From assembly GCA_016763235.1 (NCBI GenBank), contig JAESUE010000399.1, positions 1 through 19,511 of the forward strand: a stretch of DNA of 19,511 nt, in the 5' to 3' direction. Below are positions 7,201 through 15,266 of this stretch, in pieces (the first letter of the stretch is position 1; every line of letters starts with the position of its first letter). Made by a program: the position numbers and the translations under genes. Source of the DNA: Pseudomonadales bacterium (GTDB lineage: Bacteria > Pseudomonadota > Gammaproteobacteria > Pseudomonadales > UBA3067). Below the pieces are notes generated by a model that saw only the letters and a program-made list of their open reading frames with translations, did not search any database and was not told the origin of the DNA.

Positions 7201-9739
7201 CCGCCGTGCCGCTTAGGGTGGGCCGGTCTTCCGTAAGTGTATCGCCTTCCGCTGGGCTGCTTATCACCGGTGTGGATGGTGCAGCTGTATCGACCAACAC
7301 GTTTAAATTTGCGCTCGCAACACTGGTATTTCCTGCGTCATCAGTGGCCAGCGCATACAAAACATGATCACCTTCTATCAGTGTCGTCGTGGCGCAAACC
7401 CAAGCGCCTGCGCTATCGGCAGTAATTGGGCTGGTGGCGCAGCGGCTATTGCCACTTTCCAGTATTTCAACGCTTGCCCCAGCCTCAGCAATACCGCTCA
7501 GTGTAATAATATTTACCAGTGAGTTTGAGTTATTAATGGGGGAAGAAAAAATCGGCGCATTGGGTGCTTTGGAATCAATGGTAATTGCCAGGGCAGCGCT
7601 TGCTGGCCCAATGTTACCGGCGATGTCTGTGGCTACCGCGCTGAGGCTATGGCTGCCCTCTCCCAAGGTCGCACTCACACAAAACCAGTCGCCGGCATTG
7701 TCTGCCAGAGCGGAACAACGCACAGAGCCGCCTTCGATAATTTCAACGGTGCTGTCATTTTCAGATGTTCCACTAAAAGTCGGGGTGTTGGTGTTCAGCA
7801 AGGCCTCAGCACTTGGGCTGTTTATTTGCGGCGCAGGAGGAGGCCCTGCATCCACGGAAATAGCCACTGCAACACTCGCGGCGCTGCTGTTGCCTACCGC
7901 ATCGTTTGCGATAGCGGTAAGACTCTGATTTCCCTCAGAAAGAGTTGCACTAACACAGGCCCAAGTTCCACCAGCGGTGGTTGTGGCTTGGCACAATAAG
8001 CGCGCACCAGAGTACACTTCGATTTGTGATTCCGCATCGGCCACACCTTCGATGCTTGGCGTATTGTCGGTTAAAAGATCACCATCGGCTGGGCTGCTAA
8101 TACTGGGGATAACCGGGGCACTTAAGTCTAATACAAGGTTCACTACGGCACTGCTAACACTCTCATTGCCCGCCTTATCGCTCACTTTGGCACTAAGAAT
8201 ATGATCACCTTCCGTTAGGCTGCCGCTGGTGCAACTCCACTCGCCACTTGCCGAGGCCACCGCGCTACATAGCTGGTTTCCCGCAGCTTCCACAACAATA
8301 CTGCCACCGGCTTCTGCACTACCTTGAATAAGCTGTGTGGTGTCACCTGTTTTGCTTTTGTCTGCAGGGCTACTAATGCTCGGTGCTGCTGGCGCAGTAA
8401 GGTCAATCACCACGACCACGCCATTGCTGGCAACGCTGGTATTGCCCGCCTGATCCCTCACGTCGGCGGTAATGGTATGACTCGCTTCACTTAATATCGA
8501 CGAACTAACACAGCTCCATTGGCCCGATGAATCCGCATTGGCACTACAAAGTTCTGTTGCCGCATTTTTAACGCTGACGATGCCGTTTGGGTCTGCACTT
8601 CCCGAAAATGTTGGCTGCGTGATGTTCGTTTCTGTTCCCGCAGAGGGAGACTGAATAACAGGGGCCAAAGGAGCGCTTAAATCCACGGTGAAAGAAATAG
8701 GATTACTGGCCGCACTGGTGTTCGTCGCAATATCTTTCGCCGTGGCCGTTATGGTGTGTGTTCCTTCTGATAGCACTTTGCTACAAGCCCAATTATTAGA
8801 GGAATCGACCGTATCTTCGCATAGCAGTGTACTCGCTTCGAAAACAGACACCGTATCGCTTGTTGTGCCTGTGCCACTAAAGTTAACCTGCGCATTATTC
8901 AAAAAGGCATTGTTTAAGGGGGCTGCTACAACGGGCGCTGGCGGTGCGCTGGTATCAATGGTGATGCTTACCGCTGCACTCGGGGTGCTGGTATTGTTCG
9001 CCGTATCTTTCGCTATGGCCACCAAGGTATAGGCACTGCCATCGCTTAAAGCCACGCTAGTACAAGACCACACGCCACCGGCATCGACGATTACGGAACA
9101 CAAGGCATTGGCGTTCTCAGTGACGCTTACTGTACTGCCGGGTTCCCCGCTTCCGCTAATGATGGGCGTTGGGGTGATCAATAAACTGCCGCTAAGGGGG
9201 CTGCTTATTACCGGCGTAGCTGGCACAAAAGCATCCACGGTGAAATTACGCACGGTGCTGGCCACACCGATATTACCTGCGGCATCTTTTGCTGTGGCGC
9301 TGATATTGTGCGCACCTTCGGAAAGTGTGAGTGTTGACGTGCAGCTCCAGCCACCGGTTCCATCGGCATTGATAACACATAAGACGGTACCAGCTTCTTT
9401 AATAGTTACTTCACTATTGGCTTCTGCATTGCCGCTAATGGTTGGGGTATTATCCGTCACAATGGACGATTCTGCGGGGCTGCTAATCATAGGGGCAACA
9501 GGCGCAGTGGTATCAATCGTAATGCTCACCGCAACGCTGGCTGCACTGTCGTTTCCTGCGATATCACTGCTGCTGGCGGTCAAACTATAGCTGGCATCTC
9601 CAAGGTTACTGCTGGTACAAGACCAGTTGCCACTGCCATCGGTTGTCGTATTACAGATAATGCTGGCATCCGCATAAACGCTCACCGTACTACCCACTTC
9701 TGCCGTACCACTCACTGTTGGGCTAGCATCAGACAACAA
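4265..9739 (-). CDS. Giant Ig-like/TSP3 surface protein, C-terminal two thirds (continues the 9712-12762 frame)
   Basis: 1,824 residues lacking a signal peptide because the true N-terminus is in the neighbouring frame; one base added at 9777-9779 makes a single 2,832-residue protein. It opens with about 11-12 Ig-like repeats of roughly 85 residues, each starting like APxAPxISSP and containing LC-x(10-13)-W-x-C and a T(A/S)xAxDxAGN strand. At about residue 1,098 it changes to TSP3 repeats (DSDGDGIPD, DxDSDNDG) running for about 680 residues; these bind calcium in known TSP3 proteins. The end has SSLGGS, a run LAFLLLLGVLILL and RQQQ, like a GlyGly-CTERM sorting tail, though with about 16 extra residues. 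It is probably a long secreted or surface-held adhesin. Confidence 0.88.
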   Translation of the reverse strand: MLSDASPTVSGTAEVGSTVSVYADASIICNTTTDGSGNWSCTSSNLGDASYSLTASSSDIAGNDSAASVAVSITIDTTAPVAPMISSPAESSIVTDNTPTISGNAEANSEVTIKEAGTVLCVINADGTGGWSCTSTLTLSEGAHNISATAKDAAGNIGVASTVRNFTVDAFVPATPVISSPLSGSLLITPTPIISGSGEPGSTVSVTENANALCSVIVDAGGVWSCTSVALSDGSAYTLVAIAKDTANNTSTPSAAVSITIDTSAPPAPVVAAPLNNAFLNNAQVNFSGTGTTSDTVSVFEASTLLCEDTVDSSNNWACSKVLSEGTHTITATAKDIATNTSAASNPISFTVDLSAPLAPVIQSPSAGTETNITQPTFSGSADPNGIVSVKNAATELCSANADSSGQWSCVSSSILSEASHTITADVRDQAGNTSVASNGVVVVIDLTAPAAPSISSPADKSKTGDTTQLIQGSAEAGGSIVVEAAGNQLCSAVASASGEWSCTSGSLTEGDHILSAKVSDKAGNESVSSAVVNLVLDLSAPVIPSISSPADGDLLTDNTPSIEGVADAESQIEVYSGARLLCQATTTAGGTWACVSATLSEGNQSLTAIANDAVGNSSAASVAVAISVDAGPPPAPQINSPSAEALLNTNTPTFSGTSENDSTVEIIEGGSVRCSALADNAGDWFCVSATLGEGSHSLSAVATDIAGNIGPASAALAITIDSKAPNAPIFSSPINNSNSLVNIITLSGIAEAGASVEILESGNSRCATSPITADSAGAWVCATTTLIEGDHVLYALATDDAGNTSVASANLNVLVDTAAPSTPVISSPAEGDTLTEDRPTLSGTAEANISVEVSEGENLLCQATVNGSGNWTCTTLTLAEGVHSLLVEAVDQVGNRSGTSLGITIDTAVPAPPQIVSPADGALISDTTPTIIGKSEAASEVRVFANSISLCSALTNSSGDWSCTSSMLMDGSFTLVTLASAPTGETSAPSATVTFVLDNTPPSAPVIGSPKNGQLLGSDTPRISGTAEANSDVTILVTNSGGTDLLACMKTADETGTWSCNSATLALGANQFKAFSNDSAGNTSPDSTMVSATLVQDSDGDLLMDSWECPNTPCIDSDGDGIVDYLDVDSDNDGVPDKIESGAKGVDSDGDGIDDHFDVDITNGIDNNNDGVDDESIAQDTDADGIPDNRDPDSDGDGIPDIYENQLIQNDSDADGISDSFDVDQTGGVDADNDGIDDNIILPDSDNDGRPNYLDTDSNDDGILDGIEGGASGIDSDGDGIDDSFDIDNTGGIDSNNDGVDDGLMPQDSDGDGTADNIDSSNDEDGDGVPDLLESRTDSDGDGIADFRDTDSDNDGIPDGIESGAFGNDSDGDGISDLYDVDQTGGNDANGDGIDDAAKPVDSDNDGLPDYLDEDSDGDGITDLNEGVEDKDHDGLANYIDNDSDNDGISDLAEGSATELDSDGDGIANFLDLDSDNDGLPDAQEAGAGIEDINNDGRADNFQITDTPIDTDSDGVPDYLDLDSNNDGFWDLPEQYVEFDQNGDGRIEQAFGDANTDGVIDIVDLELYIFDLTRDSDLDGVLDYLDVDDDNDGAPDLIEGGADLDGNGFPDNPPDFDHDGVPDYLDLDSDGDGITDTVELGFVFLAQNESNINSNGSLVQSSISSKADLLDSDSDGAPNYIDLDSDGDSLFDLHETGNASLDENGTGQILLTGDGNQNGLNDGLEKGVNGSTLRIRDSDGDGLPDYLDWDSDNDGFSDQQEAGADLNGNGKEDQLEGEVGIKSSLGGSIHLAFLLLLGVLILLRQQQVKLIPAAAKLKQSIRH
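4408..6448 (-). repeat. TSP3 calcium-repeat coding array
   Basis: About 2 kb of imperfect repeats encoding D-x-D-x-D-G-x-x-D units; on the plus strand this appears as recurring gccatcgctgtc-like words. Between roughly 5450 and 6310 a longer unit of about 64 codons occurs four times, each with DSDGDGIDD or a close variant, then FDVDxTGG, then NDGxDD, then DSDGDG or DSDNDG. Two units are adjacent, and the fourth is separated from the third by about 30 codons. Confidence 0.8.
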
Positions 9740-11460
9740 GGTATTATTTGCAGGGCTTGAAATAATGGGGGCAGCAGGGCTTGAGTATCAATACTCAGCG
9801 TTACGTTTGTACTTGCAAGGCTTACATTGCCCACGCTGTCTGTTGCCGTAGCACTGAAGCTGTAATCCGCATCACTCAACACCACCGACACCGTACAGCT
9901 CCAGTTACCAATCGTGCCACCGCTATCGTCGGCACTGGCATTGCAGCCCTCGCCGCTTGCAGACTCAAGTCGCACGCTGCTCAGCGCCTCAGCAGTGCCG
10001 CTAAATACCGGTTGCTGGTTGTTGGTAATACTTCCATCTAAAGGAGCAGAAATAACCGGCGCATCGGGTGCTGTGGTATCGAGGGTGATAGTAATAATTG
10101 CCTCAGCACCGGTATTACCTCCTTCATCTGTTGCGCTCGCTGTTAACGCATGAGCCCCTTCGGAAGGGCCCATTACCAGCACACAACTCCAACTACCGTC
10201 ACTTTGTACGCTTGCACTGCACAGTTCAGTTCCCGCTTCAGCCACACTCACACTGCTTCCTACTTCGGCTGTTCCACTCATAGTGACGCTGGAAGAAACC
10301 ACCACTGCGCCATCAAGCGGCGAGGTAACGATGGGTGCAGAGGGGGCTAAGGTATCTATGTTTACTGTCACCACTGGGGAAGCCACACCTTGATTGCCCA
10401 CAAGGTCTGTCGCTTTGGCTGTTAAGCTATGTTCACCCTGCGCCAAATTACCGCTATTGCAACTCCAAGCGCCGCCAGTATCCGCGCTGCCGCTACACAG
10501 AAAAGCACTGCCATCATAAACGTCCACACTGCTGCTTGCTTCAGCACTGCCGCTCACATCAAGCTGGCTAAGCGCCAATATTGATGCATCAACGGGGCTG
10601 CTTATGCTGGGTGCGACTGGCGCGGTGGTATCAATCGTAACAAGGGTCACGCCACTTGCAGCACTGGTATCACCCAAGGCATCGGTCACTTTGGCGGTAA
10701 AGCTGATGTTTCCATCATTAAGGGAAGTAAGCCCGCTGCAGCTCCAATTGCCAGAACCATCGGTGGAAACGCTGCAATAACTCAAGCCATCAGCAAAAAC
10801 TTCTACCAAACCCACAGCCGCTGTACCACTGATTTGTGGCGTATTATCCCCAACACTGCCGCCACCGGCAGGAGAAGAAATAAGCGGTGAGGAAGGCGGT
10901 AAGGCATTAACAGTAAAACGTCTTAGCGCACTGCTTGGCCCTGTTCGGCTAGAACTATCTGTCGCAGAGGCACTAATACTGATGGCACCTTCGCCCAAAG
11001 TGACCGTACTAACACAACTCCAATTACCCGAGACACCGGTGTCCGCACTACAAAGCGCCGTTGCGCCACTGGAAACAGTCACAGAGACACTTAATTCCCC
11101 GGTACCAATAAATTGTGGGGTATTAGAAGCCACCACGGCACTCTCTGCCGGGCTAGAAATCACCGGTGCGGTAGGTGCATTGGCATCGATAATCACGGTG
11201 ATACTGGAACTAGGCGTGCTGCTGTTGCCCGCTGCATCGCTAGCAATTGCTGTTAAGGGGTGAGCGGCATCGCTCATCACCGGGCTGTTACAAGCCCAAA
11301 CGCCATCGGTGCCAGCCAATGCTGAACACAGCGATCCGCCATTGTCATAAACAACAATATCTGCCCAAGCTTCTGAGGTACCACTAACACTAATCTGGTT
11401 TTGAATGGATAAACTGCCCGCTATCGGGCTAGTAATGATCGGTGCAGCAGGTGCCACATT
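6460..11460 (-). repeat. Array of about 18 Ig-like repeat units
   Basis: Roughly 255-base coding units in tandem, each encoding an Ig-like domain (Bap-like or Big_6/Big_13 type by appearance). I counted six units before the frameshift at 9777-9779, one unit spanning it and eleven after it. The repeats are diverged at DNA level, so they are old or selected for variation rather than recent duplicates. Confidence 0.75.
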
Positions 11461-12762
11461 ATCGATGATAAAACCATCATTGGATGATGGTGCGCCGCTG
11501 TCCAAACCATTCCCGACTTGGTCAACAATGTTATTACCTGCCGCCACCACGAGGCCCACAGCCCCGTTACCCGCAGCAGGCACCGCCACAGTCATCTCAT
11601 AGACGCGATTATCACTGCTTTGTAATGAAAGTAAGCTTGCCCCCGCAAGACTGCCACTCAGTTCAAAATCACCGAGATCAAGCTGGCTCACGGTTTCATT
11701 AAAGGTCAGTTTAAACAGTACGCTCTCTAAATTGGTGTATTCAGCTAAAGGAGAAAGCCGCTCAATAGTGCTCAGCCTCGGTGCAGTCGTATCAATCACT
11801 AGCTCATTATTAGAGTTATCGCTGGTGGCATTACCGGCGGCATCCGTACTCACCACCACCACTTCGTTACTGCCATTAAGGTTCGGCGAAAAATTTGCGT
11901 CATCCGCAGTATTAATACTCCAATTTCCCGAAGCATTCGCCACCACCTCATAACTGCCACCTGCCACACTCACCATAACGGTGCTGTAAGCCTCTGCGCT
12001 GCCCGACAAGCCAGGCGTCGCCTCACTGGTGATCAAGCCATTTACCGTAGGAACTACCGGTGCCGTGCTATCAAAAACGATCGTATTCGGGCTGGTGAAA
12101 TCGAAATCGATATTGCCATCAAATAAGTAACCGCGATTGTCGTTATCGCCGGTGGTATAGGTCACAGAAATAGAAGAAGCGGGATAAAAACTAACGTTTA
12201 CAGATGTATCCACGAAAGCGCTTGAAGAGTTATCACTCGTCGCCTCAAAGGTTATTTCGCCACTGCTTGTACTGGCCGATAACGTACTGTTTGTAGAAAA
12301 ACTATAACTTGCAATGGACGATTCGGGCAGCGTCACCGTTTCTTTGGTGCGATACTTACTGGAACAGAAGAAAAGACAGTTCCTTCCCCAATCACCGGTA
12401 TCAATATCTTTAAACATAACTCTGGGGATAATAGTAATGGGCGTAGTCGTACCACTGACAAAAAATTCATAACTAACGGTGATCTCCATATTAGATTGAC
12501 GAAGCTCAAATTTTGCATCATCACCGTCTACGCTAATGATGACACCACTGCCCAACACCGTGGCTTTTACATCAATTTGAGTGCCATTAATCTGCCCAGC
12601 ATTGGTCCACAGTGCAGACTGAGAAGTCATAAGCGGCGCAGATGAGAAATCAAGTTCTGTCGCCGCAATAACCTGGCCACAAACCAACATCGCCAAACCC
12701 AGTAAAGCCACTCGCAGCGCAGTGAATACCTGCTTAGAAACCACCAATACCATTTTAATCAT
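9712..12762 (-). CDS. Giant Ig-like/TSP3 surface protein, N-terminal third (frame breaks at 9777-9779)
   Basis: 1,016 residues. It begins with a Sec signal peptide (about residues 1-33: basic head, hydrophobic core ALLGLAMLVCG, cleavage near VIAA). Residues 34-230 form an N-terminal domain I do not recognise, with a CFFCS cysteine cluster near 128-132. Then come Ig-like domains: one near 235-320, one of the type with TFNETVSQLDLGDFEL (about 350-365), and six units of the APxAPxISSP type. The last residues (LLPPLFQALQI...) are out of frame: shifted by one base, the same DNA reads Ala-Ala-Pro-Ile-Ile-Ser-Ser-Pro-Ala and joins the next ORF perfectly. It is the first gene of the operon with the OmpA-like gene. 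A second ATG three codons in is an alternative start. Confidence 0.88.
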   Translation of the reverse strand: MIKMVLVVSKQVFTALRVALLGLAMLVCGQVIAATELDFSSAPLMTSQSALWTNAGQINGTQIDVKATVLGSGVIISVDGDDAKFELRQSNMEITVSYEFFVSGTTTPITIIPRVMFKDIDTGDWGRNCLFFCSSKYRTKETVTLPESSIASYSFSTNSTLSASTSSGEITFEATSDNSSSAFVDTSVNVSFYPASSISVTYTTGDNDNRGYLFDGNIDFDFTSPNTIVFDSTAPVVPTVNGLITSEATPGLSGSAEAYSTVMVSVAGGSYEVVANASGNWSINTADDANFSPNLNGSNEVVVVSTDAAGNATSDNSNNELVIDTTAPRLSTIERLSPLAEYTNLESVLFKLTFNETVSQLDLGDFELSGSLAGASLLSLQSSDNRVYEMTVAVPAAGNGAVGLVVAAGNNIVDQVGNGLDSGAPSSNDGFIIDNVAPAAPIITSPIAGSLSIQNQISVSGTSEAWADIVVYDNGGSLCSALAGTDGVWACNSPVMSDAAHPLTAIASDAAGNSSTPSSSITVIIDANAPTAPVISSPAESAVVASNTPQFIGTGELSVSVTVSSGATALCSADTGVSGNWSCVSTVTLGEGAISISASATDSSSRTGPSSALRRFTVNALPPSSPLISSPAGGGSVGDNTPQISGTAAVGLVEVFADGLSYCSVSTDGSGNWSCSGLTSLNDGNISFTAKVTDALGDTSAASGVTLVTIDTTAPVAPSISSPVDASILALSQLDVSGSAEASSSVDVYDGSAFLCSGSADTGGAWSCNSGNLAQGEHSLTAKATDLVGNQGVASPVVTVNIDTLAPSAPIVTSPLDGAVVVSSSVTMSGTAEVGSSVSVAEAGTELCSASVQSDGSWSCVLVMGPSEGAHALTASATDEGGNTGAEAIITITLDTTAPDAPVISAPLDGSITNNQQPVFSGTAEALSSVRLESASGEGCNASADDSGGTIGNWSCTVSVVLSDADYSFSATATDSVGNVSLASTNVTLSIDTQALLPPLFQALQIIPCCLMLAQQ
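9777..9779 (-). other. One-base frameshift point in the giant surface-protein gene
   Basis: The GGG here needs to be GGGG for the Ig repeat to read ...IDTQAPAAPIISSP... without a break. With that base the combined length from 12762 to 4265 is 8,499 bases, an exact multiple of three, and no other correction is needed. Confidence 0.85.
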
Positions 12763-13149
12763 ATAACACTCTAGTTACCACAAATGCCCCTACCCGTATT
12801 TCCGAGAGTTGCTTCACGTTTTGGAGTTTATGTTTTCCTGCAACAATTTGCATCATACCTTCGTAATACCTTGTGTAACGACAGGTAATGAAGAACAGCA
12901 ATATTTGCGACAATGGTTACGCAACATTACAATCACCCCTCGCCACGCCACGCCCCAATAAAGGATAAAAGCCTAAAATAAATATAAGGGCAGCCCGAAA
13001 CTGTTCACGCTACAGCGAGAACCTTACAAATAAGGTAACTATTCAGCGAACCCTGTAGCTGTTCAGATTGCATTCAAATTTGAGCGCGAGCTAAAGCTAA
13101 GTAGTTACACCAATAAAACCGAATAACAATAAAATACGGGACACCACTG
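12763..13149. promoter_or_regulatory. Divergent promoter region of the giant gene and the esterase gene
   Basis: 387 bases between divergent genes. It holds a perfect hairpin ACCTTA-CAAA-TAAGGT at 13021-13036 and repeat copy 1 at 13035-13108. No protein-coding signal is seen. Promoters for both genes must lie here; I see no unambiguous -35/-10 pair. Confidence 0.5.
13035..13108 (+). repeat. Palindrome-ended repeat, short copy 1
   Basis: It runs from GTAACTATTCAG to GTAGTTAC. The first 51 bases match copy 2 (14713 onward) at 46 positions. Copy 1 lacks about 67 internal bases that in copy 2 lie between two AATTTGAGC direct repeats, as if it had collapsed by recombination between them. Both copies are followed by nearly the same bases (CCAATA, then AAAACC). 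Confidence 0.75.
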
Positions 13150-14052
13150 ATGGACATCGAACAACGCGCAAAACTCATGATTTACATCATTTACGCCTTC
13201 ATTGGCCTAATTCTCGTAGGCCTTCCCTCCGCCGCCTTCGTGCTCTACAAACAATACAGCTACCCCGAAGAAACCCTGCAATTGGGAGCGTATATATATC
13301 AAAACGACGAACAAAGCTGCGAAATAGGCAGCAAAACCGGCGCAGCAGGCAGCATTAACAACTTAAGAACCAAAAAAGGCTTCCCTTATCACCTGAGAAC
13401 ACCCAGCAATTACAAGGCACACCATGCCCACCCTTTATTAGTCGTATTTGCACCGAGTGTGAGCGGCACACTCATGGAGAGATACACAGGCCTAACCAAA
13501 CAAGCCACCGAAGCCGGAATGATCATCGCCTATGTCGATGGCAAACGCCTAAACCTATCGGCCATAGAAGAATTTGGCCGCATCCCAAGTGAAATTATGG
13601 CAAAGTGGTGCATTGATGAACAGCGCGTTTTTCTCACCGGCCATTCCGATGGCGGCACCATTACCTCCGCACTGACATTCCTCGAAGACAGCCCCTTCCG
13701 CCCCACCGCCATTGCACCCAGCGCAGCAGGCATCACCGGAGAAGAGCTAAAACAATACAGCTGCCCCGAACCACTCTCAGTCATGGTCATGCATAACGAA
13801 GGCGACAGCCACTTCCCAGGCTTTGGAAAACAAACCGCCCGCTGGTGGGCAAGCTGTAATCAATGCAGCGAAAAAAGCACCGCAAGCGCCACACCCGGCT
13901 GCGTACAATATCCACATTGCGCCAATGGCGTAGAAACGCTTTACTGCGAAGGCCAAGGAGGTAACCACCTTACTTGGCCACACATCAACAAACCCATGCT
14001 GGATTTCTTTATGCGCAGCCCTGACAAAACCCCAAAAATCAAAAACGTTTAA
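13150..14052 (+). CDS. Membrane-anchored alpha/beta-hydrolase, LpqC/PHB-depolymerase-like esterase
   Basis: 300 residues. An N-terminal membrane segment (about 11-33) without a clear cleavage site suggests a signal anchor holding a periplasmic enzyme. The hydrolase core shows HAHPLLVVFAPS (92-103), the oxyanion/strand region MIIAYVDGKR, the nucleophile elbow GHSDGG with Ser166, MHNEGDSHFPG with a probable acid at Asp219 or Glu217, and the catalytic His in GGNHLTWP (His273). Paired cysteines (57, 154, 205, 236, 239, 251, 257, 266) fit an exported, disulfide-bonded enzyme. Feruloyl esterase and polyhydroxybutyrate depolymerase relatives share this layout; the substrate cannot be read here. It lies between two copies of the same repeat, with a small lipoprotein gene downstream. 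Confidence 0.82.
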   Translation: MDIEQRAKLMIYIIYAFIGLILVGLPSAAFVLYKQYSYPEETLQLGAYIYQNDEQSCEIGSKTGAAGSINNLRTKKGFPYHLRTPSNYKAHHAHPLLVVFAPSVSGTLMERYTGLTKQATEAGMIIAYVDGKRLNLSAIEEFGRIPSEIMAKWCIDEQRVFLTGHSDGGTITSALTFLEDSPFRPTAIAPSAAGITGEELKQYSCPEPLSVMVMHNEGDSHFPGFGKQTARWWASCNQCSEKSTASATPGCVQYPHCANGVETLYCEGQGGNHLTWPHINKPMLDFFMRSPDKTPKIKNV

Positions 14053-14074
14053 AAAATTAGCGCAAAAAGTCTTA

Positions 14075-14128
14075 GCCGCCTATATTTAAATCGGTACAGG
14101 AATATTGAAAACGAAAAATATAGACGGC
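14075..14128. repeat. 13-bp inverted repeat between esterase and lipoprotein genes
   Basis: GCCGCCTATATTT (14075-14087) and AAATATAGACGGC (14116-14128) pair with one mismatch across a 28-base loop. It could be a terminator-like or small palindromic element; there is no T-run after it. Confidence 0.4.
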
Positions 14129-14224
14129 ATTAAAGTGGATGAACAATATTGCGCAGGAACAAAACCAAAAAATCCGCCACAATGAAACCCTTAAAACTCT
14201 GGAAAACAAAACAGAGAAATTAAA

Positions 14225-14587
14225 ATGAAAAAAATATTAACGCCTTTAATACTGCTCACAATAGCCAGCTGCGATAGCAGCGAAGGCAAATTAAATGCGT
14301 GTATTTATTCAGACCATGAAGAAACAATCTACTGCATAGAGAACACATCAAGCGATAAAGATAAATTCCAAGACGCCTGTAAAAAGCTACTTACGTTCCA
14401 ACAACTCAAAGATAAAGATGCCACAATGACGCCTCTTCAATCCTGCCCTCGCCCACAAAAAGCAAGCTGCTTAAACGCCTTTACTGACCTTGCCGACCAA
14501 TACTTTTATGAAAACCCATCACAGGACATAGAACGACTAGACAAAGCATGCCAAAGGAGCAAAGGCACATTCATCCTGAACGAGTAA
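14225..14587 (+). CDS. Small cysteine-rich lipoprotein
   Basis: 120 residues. It starts with a two-Lys head and hydrophobic stretch ending in the lipobox LTIASC, with Cys16 as the lipidation site and Asp next; Asp at this position is the inner-membrane retention signal in E. coli. The mature part is about 100 residues with seven further Cys (near 26, 37, 52, 74, 81 and later), suggesting disulfides in the periplasm. The spacing is loosely reminiscent of helical Sel1-like or small periplasmic scaffold proteins, but no family is recognised. It shares strand and repeat-bounded block with the esterase gene, 172 bases upstream. Confidence 0.75.
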   Translation: MKKILTPLILLTIASCDSSEGKLNACIYSDHEETIYCIENTSSDKDKFQDACKKLLTFQQLKDKDATMTPLQSCPRPQKASCLNAFTDLADQYFYENPSQDIERLDKACQRSKGTFILNE

Positions 14588-14712
14588 ACTACCGGAGTCG
14601 AACAGTGGCATTAAAAACGCAGGTTTCCGAATTCGGCTTTGCTAAAACAGTTGTTGTAAATCATAGATCAAGCAAAGAGCAGCCCACTAATAGAAAGGCA
14701 TCGTCAATACAA

Positions 14713-14853
14713 GTAACTACTCAGCGAAGCCTGTAACTGCTCAGATTGCGTTCAAATTTGAGCAGAACAAGGCGAAAAATGTGAGTTTATAGGTATAAAT
14801 GATCATTTTTTAACACCGTTATGCGCGAATTTGAGCGTGAGCTGAATAGTTAC
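14713..14853 (+). repeat. Palindrome-ended repeat, full copy 2
   Basis: It runs from GTAACTACTCAG to CTGAATAGTTAC, terminal inverted repeats of 12 bases with one mismatch. The interior contains GAACAAGGCG and two AATTTGAGC direct repeats. It lies just beyond the end of the gene at 14867 and in direct orientation with copy 1. No coding capacity; probably a non-autonomous element. Confidence 0.75.
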
Positions 14854-14866
14854 CAATACAAAACCA

Positions 14867-15214
14867 TTAAAGTTTTCCGGCCCTATAAGAATCCACAATA
14901 CCCACCAACCAAACGATGATTAAAATAGCCCAAGCAATATCAATAGATTGCGCTTCAGCCCCCACCGGTTGTTGAGAAACCAACTCAGTAATCGCCAAAA
15001 CATCCAACGGCACCTCTCCTCGTTGAATATCCTCGGCTATTTGTAAGGCCCTTTCTACCGTACCAGATATCAGAAAATATGCGGCGCCAGAAGAAACCAT
15101 CATCAAGATCAAACCACTTAAATACCTTTTCAGGAAAAAATGCCCCGCGCCAGGTAGAACAAACGCCGACAGCAGAGCCGCTTTCATTGGTTTAGTCATT
15201 ATATTAAACGCCAT
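14867..15214 (-). CDS. Small membrane protein with TM2-like glycine motif
   Basis: 115 residues. The start MTKPMKAALLSAFVLPGAGHFFLKRYLSG resembles the TM2-type motif (P-G-x-G-x-F-Y/F-L-x-x-Y). Hydrophobic segments lie near residues 12-26, 33-52 and 92-108, and the C-terminus is basic (SYRAGKL). Position in the inner membrane is expected; the function is unknown. The Met at codon 6 (MTKPMK) fits relatives better than the first ATG, and neither has a strong ribosome site. It lies 52 bases downstream of the DUF1287 gene on the same strand and may be co-transcribed with it. Its 3' end nearly abuts repeat copy 2. Confidence 0.72.
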   Translation of the reverse strand: MAFNIMTKPMKAALLSAFVLPGAGHFFLKRYLSGLILMMVSSGAAYFLISGTVERALQIAEDIQRGEVPLDVLAITELVSQQPVGAEAQSIDIAWAILIIVWLVGIVDSYRAGKL

Positions 15215-15266
15215 TTAGTCGCATAAAAGAAACGCCGCAGAAAATTATCAGCGTTAAATGTTTTAG

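Noticed and set aside
4543..9590. Many plus-strand frames opposite the giant gene, some rich in Ser/Pro or Arg/His
   Set aside because: They are antisense shadows of the Asp/Gly/Ser-rich repeats; their composition follows from the repeated codons on the minus strand and no start signals support them.
14548..14736. 62-codon frame overlapping the cysteine-rich lipoprotein end
   Set aside because: It starts inside the lipoprotein gene, runs into the repeat copy and has no ribosome site.
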